Source of the DNA: JBHJHK01 sp050330975
GTDB lineage: Bacteria; Pseudomonadota; Gammaproteobacteria; Competibacterales; Competibacteraceae
Assembly: GCA_050330975.1 (NCBI GenBank)
Contig: JBHJHK010000490.1
Coordinates: forward strand, 1-6,818
DNA length: 6,818 bases
Direction: 5' to 3'
Positions 1-5,540 of this stretch are shown here, piece after piece. The stretch's first letter is position 1. Each line of letters opens with the position of its first letter. The notes beneath the pieces were generated by a model. The model did not search any database. It worked only from the letters and a program-made list of their open reading frames with translations, and was not told where the DNA came from. The position numbers and the translations under genes were made by a program.

Positions 1-40
1 AGGTAATCGTCGACCAACACCCCTCGATGACTTCCACCGC

Positions 41-1051
41 CTACCCCTCCCCCCACAACACCACCGGGTCCCCCACCCGAGCCCTGGCCTCGGCCCCGGT
101 CTCGGCGCAAGTCCCTAGGTCAATGCCGATCATATCCATGGAGACCCTGCCCGCCAAACGGGCCAGGCGGCCGTTGACCACCACCGGCGTCCCCGAGGGC
201 AAATGGCGATCGTAGCCATCGCCATAGCCAATGGCCGCCGTACCGATCCAGGTGGCTGTTGGGGCCCGCCAGGTGGCACCGTAGCCCACGGTTTCTCCCG
301 CCGCCACCCGCCGCACGGCGATCAGCCGGGTGGTGAGAGTCATCACCGGCCGCAGATGCTCGTCCACCCCCGAGGTGTCGGGGAAGGGGGAAATCCCATA
401 GAGCATCAAACCGGGGCGCACCACGTCACCGTGGGTGGTGGGCCAGTTCAACACCGCAGCGGAATTGGCCAGGGAACGCGGGCCCGGCAGCGCGGCGACG
501 GCCTGGTCAAAGCGGCGTTGCTGCTGGAGAGTCATGGGGTTGGAGCGCTCATCGGCACAGGCGAAGTGGGTCATCAAGGTGATGTCCCGGTGGACCACCG
601 CCAAATCCCGCAGCCGCCGCCAAGCGATCGCCGCCTCAGCGGGGGCAAATCCCAGCCGATGCATACCGCTGTCCACCTTGAGCCACACCTTGAGGGGTGA
701 GGTGAGCCCGTGGCTGCGGGCGAGCCAGGCCAGCTGCTCTTCACAATGGACCGCCACGGCAAAACTGTGGTGGACACACAAGGCCAGTTCACCGGGGCCA
801 AAGGGCCCCTCTAAGAGCAAGATGGGCTCGGCAATGCCGGCTTCCCGCAGGGCCAGGGCTTCTTCGAGGCAGGCCACGGCAAAGCCGTTTACCCCTTCGG
901 AGGACAACACCCGGGCGATGGCGATGGCCCCGTGGCCGTAGGCATTGGCCTTGATGGATGCCCAAACCCCGCGTCCAGGGGCCAAAAAGCGCACCCGGGC
1001 CAAGTTGTGGCGCAGGGCGTCGAAGTCGATGGTGACCGTGGCAGCGCGCAT
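41..1051 (-). CDS. alr: Alanine racemase, interrupted near its C-terminus by an in-frame TAG
   Basis: PLP-dependent cytoplasmic enzyme that interconverts L- and D-alanine and supplies D-Ala for peptidoglycan. The N-terminal barrel starts MRAATVTIDFDALRHN and carries the PLP lysine in SIKANAYGHG (Lys34). KVDSGMHRLG lies at 125-134. The catalytic tyrosine is in ETVGYGATW (Tyr257), and IGYGDGY and GRVSMDM follow, as in the family. The start is supported by GAGGG about 7 nt upstream. The gene lies 58 nt after dnaB, the same neighbour as in E. coli. The frame stops at TAG (41-43) after LWGEG, giving 336 residues where about 355-370 is usual. The 13 codons beyond the stop read AVEVIEGCWSTIT, which matches the family's usual VE.IA...GTI.YEL segment. 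A protein ending at the TAG would lack the C-terminal tyrosine that contacts the PLP phosphate in characterised enzymes. Whether this is a pseudogene, a sequencing error or readthrough is open. Confidence 0.92.
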   Translation of the reverse strand: MRAATVTIDFDALRHNLARVRFLAPGRGVWASIKANAYGHGAIAIARVLSSEGVNGFAVACLEEALALREAGIAEPILLLEGPFGPGELALCVHHSFAVAVHCEEQLAWLARSHGLTSPLKVWLKVDSGMHRLGFAPAEAAIAWRRLRDLAVVHRDITLMTHFACADERSNPMTLQQQRRFDQAVAALPGPRSLANSAAVLNWPTTHGDVVRPGLMLYGISPFPDTSGVDEHLRPVMTLTTRLIAVRRVAAGETVGYGATWRAPTATWIGTAAIGYGDGYDRHLPSGTPVVVNGRLARLAGRVSMDMIGIDLGTCAETGAEARARVGDPVVLWGEG

Positions 1052-1109
1052 GCCAAACCCTCAAGCCCGCGCCGGCAAAAACCACCGACCCAAGGGGCAA
1101 AGGACGCAA

Positions 1110-2525
1110 TCAGGGGTGATGGTCATGGTCGTAGGTGTCGTGGGCGAAGTTCTCAAACCGCAAATACTGGCCGAGGAAGGTCAAACGCACGGTGCCAATG
1201 GGGCCGTTGCGCTGCTTGCCGATGATGATCTCGGCGATGCCCTTATCCTCGGACTCGGGGTTGTAGACTTCGTCGCGGTAGATAAAGCAAATGACATCGG
1301 CGTCCTGCTCGAGACCACCGGACTCCCGCAGATCCGACATGATGGGCCGTTTATCGCCCCGCTGTTCCAGGCTGCGATTGAGCTGGGACAGGGCCACTAC
1401 CGGCACGTGGAGTTCCTTGGCGAGCCCCTTGAGGGACCGGGAGATCTCGGCCACCTCCGTGGCGCGGTTTTCGTTGCGCCCGGGGATGTGCATCAACTGG
1501 ATGTAGTCGATGATGATCAACCCCAATTGGCCGTGCTCCCGCTGCAACCGCCGAGCCCTAGCCCGCACCTCCGCAGGGCTCAACGCCGAACTGTCGTCGA
1601 TAAACAACTTGGCCTCGGTGAGCATGGACAACGCCGAGGTGAGCCTGGGCCAGTCGTCGTCTTCCAGCTTGCCGGTGCGAATCCGGTGCTGGTCGATGCG
1701 CCCCAACGACGACATCATCCGCATGGCCAACTGCTCCCCGGGCATCTCCATGCTGAACACCGCCACTGGACACCCCGCCTGGATGGCGGCGTTTTCGGCG
1801 ATGTTGAGGGCATAGGAGGTCTTGCCCATGGAGGGCCGACCGGCGACGATGATGAGATCCCCGGACTGTAACCCGGCGGTCTTTTCGTCGAAGTCCGTCC
1901 AGCCCGTGGGCAGGCCGGTGATGAGGCTGTCCCGCTGAAACAGCTCGTCGATGCGCTCCACCGCCCGGGTGAGGAGATCGTTGATGGGGGTGAACGACAC
2001 CTGGCGATGGCGCCCCTGCTCGGCGATGGCAAACACGCGCCGCTCGGCTTCGTCTAGGAGCTCGGCGCTGGGGCGCCCCTGGGTGTGGTAGCAGTCGTTG
2101 GCGATGTCGGTGCCCACCTGAATCAACTGGCGCAGCACCGAGCGCTCCCGGACGATGTCGGCGTAGGCGGCGGTGTTGGCCGCCGTGGGGGTGTCCCGGG
2201 CCAGCAGCGCCAAGTAGGCGGCGCCTCCCACGGCATCCAGTTGATCCCGGGCCTTGAGCCACTCGATGACGGTCAAAACGTCGCAGGACTCCTGGCGGAC
2301 GGCCAAGGCCTGGATACCCTGGAAGATGAGGCGGTGTTTGGACTGGTAAAAATCCCCTTCCGCCACCCGCTCCACCACCTGATCCCACACCCCGCTGTCC
2401 ATCATCAACCCCCCCAGCACCGCCTGTTCCGCCTCCACGGAGTGGGGCGGCACCTTGAGGCGATCCACAGCGAGGTCGCGACTTTCAGACGCTTGGGGGA
2501 AGGTTTTGGCCACGGGGCTCTTCAT
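1110..2525 (-). CDS. dnaB: Replicative DNA helicase DnaB
   Basis: Hexameric 5'-3' helicase that unwinds DNA at the replication fork and recruits primase. The 471 residues match E. coli DnaB (471) along the whole length. The N-terminal domain is at about 25-130 (LKVPPHSVEAEQAVLGGLMMD), a linker at about 150-200, and the RecA-like motor from about 203. Walker A is GRPSMGKT (229-236). The catalytic glutamate is in FSMEM (Glu260). Walker B is LIIID (336-340). SQLNRSLEQR lies at 380-389 and the KQRNG loop at 437-441. There is no intein. The chosen ATG (2525) directly follows an in-frame TTG (2528), and neither has a close Shine-Dalgarno site. A strong GAGGAGG (2552-2558) instead sits 8 nt before an in-frame ATC (2543). 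The gene lies 41 nt after rplI and ends 58 nt before alr, so it is probably co-transcribed with both. Confidence 0.98.
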   Translation of the reverse strand: MKSPVAKTFPQASESRDLAVDRLKVPPHSVEAEQAVLGGLMMDSGVWDQVVERVAEGDFYQSKHRLIFQGIQALAVRQESCDVLTVIEWLKARDQLDAVGGAAYLALLARDTPTAANTAAYADIVRERSVLRQLIQVGTDIANDCYHTQGRPSAELLDEAERRVFAIAEQGRHRQVSFTPINDLLTRAVERIDELFQRDSLITGLPTGWTDFDEKTAGLQSGDLIIVAGRPSMGKTSYALNIAENAAIQAGCPVAVFSMEMPGEQLAMRMMSSLGRIDQHRIRTGKLEDDDWPRLTSALSMLTEAKLFIDDSSALSPAEVRARARRLQREHGQLGLIIIDYIQLMHIPGRNENRATEVAEISRSLKGLAKELHVPVVALSQLNRSLEQRGDKRPIMSDLRESGGLEQDADVICFIYRDEVYNPESEDKGIAEIIIGKQRNGPIGTVRLTFLGQYLRFENFAHDTYDHDHHP

Positions 2526-2566
2526 CAAAGGGGGAGTGGCGATGGGACGGGCCTCCTCGGGGACGA

Positions 2567-3013
2567 TTACTCGGGAACGACGCTGACGTGGATGGTGGTG
2601 GACACGTCGTTGTGGAGATGGACGTCCACATCGTACTCGCCGATCTGGCGGATGGAGCCCTGATTCATGCGGACTTCGTTTTTCTTGAGCTCCACTCCGG
2701 CCGCCGACACGGCGTCGGCGATGTCCGCCGGGGTCACCGAGCCGTAGAGACGACCCTCGCCCCCGGCCTTGACGGTCAAAGTCACCACTAGCTCGGAGAG
2801 CTGTTCCTTGCGCTCCATGGCCGACAGCAGCGCCTCGGCGGCCCGGCCCTCCAGTTCGGCCCGGCGCTCTTCAAAGCGCTGGCGGTTGGCCTCGGTGGCC
2901 TCGGTGGCCATGCCCTGGGGAATGAGGAAGTTGCGGGCATAGCCGGGACGGACTTTGACCTGGTCCCCCAAATTGCCCAAGTTTTCTACTTTTTGCAGCA
3001 AAATGATATCCAT
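2567..3013 (-). CDS. rplI: 50S ribosomal protein L9
   Basis: Large-subunit protein that binds 23S rRNA near the base of the L1 stalk and helps maintain reading frame. The 148 residues are close to E. coli L9 (149). The N-domain begins MDIILLQKVENLGNLGDQVKV and includes GYARNFLIPQG. A long connecting helix follows at about 45-75 (RFEERRAELEGRAAEAL). The C-domain carries GRLYGSVTPADIADAV and the conserved KNEVRM stretch. The ATG has the purine-rich GGATGAG about 7 nt upstream. The gene is fourth in the ribosomal operon, 104 nt after the DUF2232 gene and 41 nt before dnaB. A strong hairpin lies in the gap upstream. No residue looks missing. Confidence 0.98.
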   Translation of the reverse strand: MDIILLQKVENLGNLGDQVKVRPGYARNFLIPQGMATEATEANRQRFEERRAELEGRAAEALLSAMERKEQLSELVVTLTVKAGGEGRLYGSVTPADIADAVSAAGVELKKNEVRMNQGSIRQIGEYDVDVHLHNDVSTTIHVSVVPE

Positions 3014-3033
3014 CGTTTTCTCATCCGTTCAGC

Positions 3034-3059
3034 GGCGAGACCGAGGGTCAGGTCTCGCC
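3034..3059 (-). promoter_or_regulatory. Intergenic hairpin ahead of rplI
   Basis: Perfect 9-bp inverted repeat, GGCGAGACC and GGTCTCGCC, with an 8-nt loop, in the 104-nt gap between the DUF2232 gene and rplI. On the transcribed (minus) strand no T-run follows, so it is not a standard intrinsic terminator. It ends about 20 nt before the rplI start. It could be an mRNA processing or stability element, or it could set the level of rplI against the genes upstream. The structure is seen in the sequence; the role is inferred. Confidence 0.55.
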
Positions 3060-3117
3060 TTGGGATCTCTTTTGTGCCATCCATACCATCGATGCCGCCA
3101 ACCCCACAAGCTCGTCG

Positions 3118-4011
3118 TCAGTCGATGGGAGAGCGAGGGTTGAGGCGGGCGCGAAAGTCGGCCCAAGCGTCGATGATGCCAAAAATGATCACGAGTTCTG
3201 GCAAGAAAAACACCCCTAGGTAAAAAATCACCACGACCATGGGCGACAGCCTCAAGCCGGCGGCCAAGCCGTGGAATAAAGCGATACCCTGGAGCAAAAA
3301 CACCAAAGAAAACAGCATCATCACGTTGGTGAGCAGCGGTGAGCCCAACACCAACGCCAGGGTAAATGTCCCGGCCGCGGCCATCGCCAGGGGCTTGCCC
3401 AGGCGCAGTTGCCGCATCTCGGTGCGAAAGCCCCCGGGGTTGTAGAGGGTCGACTGCCAGGCGCGGCCCAACAACAGAGCGACGGCGGCGAACAGCATGG
3501 CATTAAAGGCGAAAAGCCCCGGGGCCAAGGGCGCCACATCGTTCAACAATTCAAAGAGTTGGGCGATCACTTCCCCCTCGGTGCCACCGACGTCCTGCCC
3601 CAGGAGGAAATCCCGATAGGGTGCCACCAGCACCTGCCACCAATCCCGCGGATCCCCCAACAGCGGGTAGCTCAACAACACCAAAGCGATTGCGGCTCCC
3701 AGCAATAGCTTCAGGGTCGACGCCAGGGACACTGTGGCCCGCAACCACCACGCCAAACCCCAGACGGGCAAGCCGTGGGCCAGGGCCAATATCCAAAGCC
3801 ACTGACCCTGTAATCCCCACAACCAGCTCAACAGCAAAAGCCCCACCGCCGCGAGGGCAGCCACCTCTAGGCCTGCCCGCGGCCCCCGCCGCAAGGTCAC
3901 CAGCGCCAACGCACCACCACCGATAAAAAATACCGGCGGCAACAGCGACGCCAAAGTGACGACGATGGCGGCCCGATTGGGACCCCCCATGGCAAAGCGG
4001 GCCAAGCCCAT
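3118..4011 (-). CDS. DUF2232 family multi-pass membrane protein
   Basis: Integral inner-membrane protein of unknown function. Members of the DUF2232 (YybS-like) family sit between rpsR and rplI in many gammaproteobacteria. The 297 residues are rich in Leu, Ala and Val, with about eight likely membrane segments near 14-39, 47-66, 71-91, 97-116, 161-183, 207-228, 230-250 and 256-284. A polar loop lies at about 119-160. Family-like traits are the ALVTLRRG turn after the first segment, NPGGFRTEMRQLRLG (191-205) before the sixth, and the C-terminal IIDAWADFRARL. The start (MGLARFAM) fits the family and lies 24 nt after rpsR, but no clear ribosome-binding site is visible, so translation may be coupled to rpsR. 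The family assignment rests on recalled sequence pattern and gene position. Confidence 0.85.
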   Translation of the reverse strand: MGLARFAMGGPNRAAIVVTLASLLPPVFFIGGGALALVTLRRGPRAGLEVAALAAVGLLLLSWLWGLQGQWLWILALAHGLPVWGLAWWLRATVSLASTLKLLLGAAIALVLLSYPLLGDPRDWWQVLVAPYRDFLLGQDVGGTEGEVIAQLFELLNDVAPLAPGLFAFNAMLFAAVALLLGRAWQSTLYNPGGFRTEMRQLRLGKPLAMAAAGTFTLALVLGSPLLTNVMMLFSLVFLLQGIALFHGLAAGLRLSPMVVVIFYLGVFFLPELVIIFGIIDAWADFRARLNPRSPID

Positions 4012-4035
4012 GGTGTTGGAACCGATTAGTCTATA

Positions 4036-4260
4036 TCAGTGGCGGTCACAGTAGGGCAAGAGCGCCAAGTAGCGGGCCCGTTTGATGGCCGCGGATAGCT
4101 GGCGCTGGTAGCGGGCCTTGGTACCGGTAATTCGGCTGGGGACGATTTTACCCGTTTCAGTGACGTAGTTCTTGAGTGTATTGAGATCTTTATAGTCGAT
4201 CTCTTTAATGCCTTCGGCGGTAAAGCGGCAGTATTTTTTACGACGAAAAAAGCGCGACAT
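4036..4260 (-). CDS. rpsR: 30S ribosomal protein S18
   Basis: Small-subunit protein that binds the 16S rRNA platform as a heterodimer with S6. The 74 residues are nearly the length of E. coli S18 (75). The sequence starts MSRFFRRKKYCRFTAEG and contains IDYKDLNTLKNYV, GKIVPSRITGTKA and RQLSAAIKRARYLALLPY, all diagnostic of the family. An upstream in-frame start at 4287 is rejected because homologues begin at this ATG, which has AAGGAT 8 nt before it. The gene follows rpsF after a 67-nt gap that contains no priB, unlike in E. coli. Confidence 0.98.
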   Translation of the reverse strand: MSRFFRRKKYCRFTAEGIKEIDYKDLNTLKNYVTETGKIVPSRITGTKARYQRQLSAAIKRARYLALLPYCDRH

Positions 4261-4327
4261 GATTTTTGATCCTTGAACTATGGGCAACGCATCGCATTTC
4301 TAGGTGGGGGTTCACGGCCGAGGTCAA

Positions 4328-4852
4328 TCAATAATCCTCGGTGCCGGCGGGCTCGTCGCCGTCTTCGCGACCCTCGTCGGCGCCGGCGAGCTCCCGCGAC
4401 TCTCGGCGGTCGCCCCGCTCGCCCCGCTCGCCCCGCTCTCCACGATCGCCCCGCTCGCCCCGGTCACCTCGGTCGCCCCGGTCACCTCGGTCGCCCCGGT
4501 CGCCCCGGTCGCCCCGCTCGCCCTCTCGCTCGTCGCGGCGGATCATAGGAGAGGGTTCCGTGTCGGCACCCGGGCGCAAGATGACGAGTTTGCGCAGTAC
4601 CGCGTCATTGAAGCGAAAGGCACTCTCGAGTTCATCTAGGGCACTCTGGGTGCACTCGATGTTCATCAATACATAGTGAGCCTTGTGCACTTTATTGATG
4701 GGGAAGGCGAGTTGGCGGCGACCCCAGTCCTCCAGGCGATGGATGCGGCCCCCGTCGCCTTCAATCATAGCGCGGTAGCGCTCAATCATAGCCGATACCT
4801 GCTCACTTTGGTCGGGATGGACCAAAAAAACGACCTCATAGTGACGCATCAT
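4328..4852 (-). CDS. rpsF: 30S ribosomal protein S6 with an extended RG(D/E) tail
   Basis: Small-subunit protein that pairs with S18 on the 16S rRNA platform. The core (about 2-100) is typical: MRHYEVVFLVHPDQSEQV, GGRIHRLEDWGRRQLAFPINK, AHYVLMNIEC and FRFNDAVLRKL. Three in-frame ATGs compete. AAGGAG (4861-4866) lies 8 nt before the ATG at 4852, 11 nt before the one at 4849 (the usual MRHYE start) and only 2 nt before the one at 4858. I chose 4852. The protein is 174 residues against about 131-135 in E. coli. The excess is a charged tail with twelve consecutive RGD or RGE triplets (residues 113-148), then an acidic end, DEPAGTEDY. In E. coli the S6 C-terminus is glutamylated by RimK. This is the first gene of the operon, with a long structured leader ahead of it. 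Confidence 0.97.
   Translation of the reverse strand: MMRHYEVVFLVHPDQSEQVSAMIERYRAMIEGDGGRIHRLEDWGRRQLAFPINKVHKAHYVLMNIECTQSALDELESAFRFNDAVLRKLVILRPGADTEPSPMIRRDEREGERGDRGDRGDRGDRGDRGDRGERGDRGERGERGERGDRRESRELAGADEGREDGDEPAGTEDY
4409..4516 (-). repeat. Nine-base tandem repeat within rpsF coding RG(D/E) x12
   Basis: Twelve in-frame 9-nt units, mostly CGGGGCGAC or CGGGGCGAG on the minus strand, encode RGD six times, then RGE, RGD, RGE three times and RGD. Some units carry synonymous changes (CGAGGTGAC, CGTGGAGAG), so the protein pattern is held although the DNA has drifted. Because the unit is a multiple of three, expansion or contraction would change tail length without a frameshift. Confidence 0.95.
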
Positions 4853-4932
4853 GGTCATGACTCCTTGTGGATAGTGAAAAGCCGCCCGACGGGGTCGACG
4901 TCGATGCGGCAAGGAGACGGAAAGTCAACACT

Positions 4933-4975
4933 CGACATGGGCCCAAGGGGCAGTGCCCTTGACAAGGACATGTCG
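4933..4975 (-). promoter_or_regulatory. Two-tier hairpin in the rpsF leader
   Basis: The outer arms CGACATG (4933-4939) and CATGTCG (4969-4975) enclose the inner arms CAAGGG (4944-4949) and CCCTTG (4956-4961), which have a 6-nt loop. A further CAAGG at 4963-4967 could compete for the CCTTG arm, so the element may have two states. It matches no leader element I can name. Confidence 0.5.
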
Positions 4976-4989
4976 GAAGGTGGGCATCC

Positions 4990-5022
4990 GGGAAGCTTCT
5001 ACGGCGCTGGTTACAGCTTCCC
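4990..5022 (-). promoter_or_regulatory. Candidate S6:S18-binding hairpin in the rpsF leader
   Basis: The 7-bp stem GGGAAGC/GCTTCCC encloses, on the minus strand, TGTAACCAGCGCCGTAGAA. This can form a small inner hairpin with GCCG left unpaired on the 3' side. The known S6:S18 autoregulatory motif in rpsF leaders presents an unpaired CCG beside a hairpin, resembling the 16S rRNA binding site. The likeness is qualitative, from memory of the motif, and no covariance model was run. Confidence 0.35.
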
Positions 5023-5025
5023 CTA

Positions 5026-5053
5026 GGCAATGCACCAAGGGCAATGCACCAAG
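5026..5053. repeat. 14-bp perfect tandem duplication
   Basis: GGCAATGCACCAAG occurs twice back to back. It lies within the rpsF leader between two hairpins. The core GCAATGCAC recurs once at 5329-5337, just ahead of the riboswitch. It may be a recent slippage duplication or a repeated protein site. Confidence 0.85.
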
Positions 5054-5097
5054 GAGCAGAATGGCACACCGGCCTTCTGCAAAGCAAAAGATCGTCA

Positions 5098-5126
5098 ATA
5101 ATAGTCAAAAGGTCAGCTTCAGGCAA
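5098..5126 (-). promoter_or_regulatory. Sigma70-like promoter of the rpsF operon
   Basis: On the minus strand, -35 TTGCCT (5121-5126) and -10 TATTAT (5098-5103) are separated by exactly 17 nt. The -10 differs from TATAAT at one base; the -35 matches TTGACA at four of six. The predicted start is near 5090, giving the long leader. It is the best promoter match I found upstream of rpsF on this strand. Confidence 0.55.
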
Positions 5127-5238
5127 GCTTGTACAGGAGGCCCCGGCCTTGCCAACGTCCAAGCGACCGCCAAGAGCAGCGACGTTATCCGCCGACCACA
5201 AAATGGCACCTTGTGCCCCCTGTCAATGAGGGCCATGG
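5127..5238. other. Central intergenic spacer, nothing assigned
   Basis: This stretch lies between the two divergent promoters. It holds only a minor 5-bp inverted repeat (GGCAC/GTGCC, 5205-5217). No gene, RNA gene or convincing site was recognised. Confidence 0.5.
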
Positions 5239-5257
5239 GGTGACAATAATTGTCACC
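5239..5257. promoter_or_regulatory. Perfect 19-bp palindrome, likely operator
   Basis: GGTGACAATAATTGTCACC has 9-bp arms around a single central A. It is too tight for an RNA hairpin with a normal loop, so it looks like a binding site for a dimeric regulator. It ends 12 bp before the -35-like TTGACC of the rightward promoter candidate, a typical activator or repressor position. The cognate regulator cannot be named from the sequence. Confidence 0.6.
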
Positions 5258-5269
5258 TTGCGACATCGA

Positions 5270-5298
5270 TTGACCTCAATCTAACAGTGTGGTAACAA
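5270..5298 (+). promoter_or_regulatory. Weak promoter candidate for the rightward transcript
   Basis: TTGACC (5270-5275) and TAACAA (5293-5298) are 17 nt apart. The -35 is good, the -10 poor. The placement fits: a start near 5305 would include the whole riboswitch. A 9-bp inverted repeat (TGCGACATC at 5259-5267, GATGTCGCA at 5307-5315) brackets it. A better promoter was not seen, but the call is tentative. Confidence 0.35.
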
Positions 5299-5337
5299 TT
5301 TGCCGGGATGTCGCACCCTGCGGCATTTGCAATGCAC

Positions 5338-5420
5338 TGAAAAGGGCAACCCCATGCGAAAGCTTGGGGGCGCAAAGTCACCGGTCTAAGGGAGATTCTC
5401 CTATGACAGCGGGATTGCCA
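5338..5420 (+). ncRNA. Class I cyclic-di-GMP riboswitch (GEMM-I)
   Basis: The aptamer binds the second messenger c-di-GMP in the nascent mRNA. P1 pairs GGCAA (5345-5349) with TTGCC (5415-5419). One hairpin is CCCCATGC-GAAA-GCTTGGGG, with a GAAA tetraloop (5358-5361). The conserved joining sequence GGCGCAAAG (5369-5377) follows. The second hairpin starts CACCGGTCTAAGG, is closed by GGAG/CTCC, and returns as CTATGACAGCGGG. The CTAAG and TATGA strands resemble the 11-nt GAAA-tetraloop receptor (CCTAAG with TATGG) that docks the first hairpin in this class. The order and wording match the GEMM consensus GGCAAACC...GAAA...GGGACGCAAAG...CTAA...TATGACAGC...TTGCC. It precedes the secreted-protein gene by 120 nt on the same strand. 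The call rests on recognised consensus; exact ends are approximate. Confidence 0.93.
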
Positions 5421-5540
5421 GATAGCGCGTCGCTTGCCAAGGCCCCCTGGGGCCTTGGGGGCACTTGGCTTTGGTCGGTCGATCTTTGCCGTCCTTTTCA
5501 TCCGCCTCACCCTCTGTGTTCAGGATGAAGAGATCGACCC
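5421..5540 (+). promoter_or_regulatory. Riboswitch expression platform with alternative hairpins
   Basis: Between aptamer and start codon, one 5' arm can form either of two stable stems. Hairpin A pairs CCAAGGCCC (5437-5445) with GGGCCTTGG (5450-5458). Hairpin B pairs GCCAAGGCCCCC (5436-5447) with 5457-5469, giving 12 bp with one bulged A, and is followed by TTTGG. The overlapping TTGCC (5434-5438) repeats the P1 3' strand and could compete for GGCAA. This suggests transcriptional attenuation, but the T-run is short and the polarity (on or off) cannot be told. The ribosome-binding site is probably GAAGAG (5527-5532), 8 nt before the ATG. Confidence 0.55.
5436..5469 (+). terminator. Possible riboswitch-controlled terminator hairpin
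   Basis: A 12-bp GC-rich stem with a single bulged A (5463) and a 9-nt loop, followed by TTTGGTCGG. The stem is strong, but the U-tract is only three bases, so efficient intrinsic termination is uncertain. It may instead pause polymerase or block ribosome access. Confidence 0.35.

Larger units (their letters stand above)
4853..5091 (-). promoter_or_regulatory. Long structured 5' leader of the rpsF operon
   Basis: About 240 nt lie between the predicted transcription start and rpsF, with no convincing gene in any frame. Read as minus-strand RNA, it folds into successive hairpins. They are 5056-5080 (GCAGAA/TTCTGC plus GGC/GCC with one bulged base), 4990-5022 (7-bp stem), 4933-4975 (7-bp outer and 6-bp inner stems) and 4881-4910 (GCCGC/GCGGC plus CGAC/GTCG, ending 14 nt before the Shine-Dalgarno site). 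Ribosomal operon leaders are commonly sites of autogenous control, which is the likely role here. The stems are seen in the sequence; the regulation is inferred. Confidence 0.6.

Noticed and set aside
945..1871. Long plus-strand open frame (308 codons) opposite dnaB and alr
   Set aside because: It is antisense to two strongly recognised genes. Its composition (His, Gly, Asp, Leu rich, no motifs) is typical of a GC-rich shadow frame.
4261..4327. Search for priB between rpsF and rpsR, as in E. coli
   Set aside because: Only 67 nt separate the genes, so no priB-sized gene fits.
4341..4676. Plus-strand frame encoding a Ser-Pro-Arg repeat protein
   Set aside because: It is the complement of the RGD/RGE tract of rpsF. 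The repeat is explained by the S6 frame.
4836..5201. Possible small gene upstream of rpsF on the minus strand
   Set aside because: It overlaps the rpsF start, promoter and leader hairpins, and its translation resembles no family.
5205..5217. Short hairpin GGCAC/GTGCC followed by ATTTT on the minus strand, terminator-like
   Set aside because: The stem has only 5 bp with a 3-nt loop, and it lies in a divergent region with no upstream gene for it to terminate.
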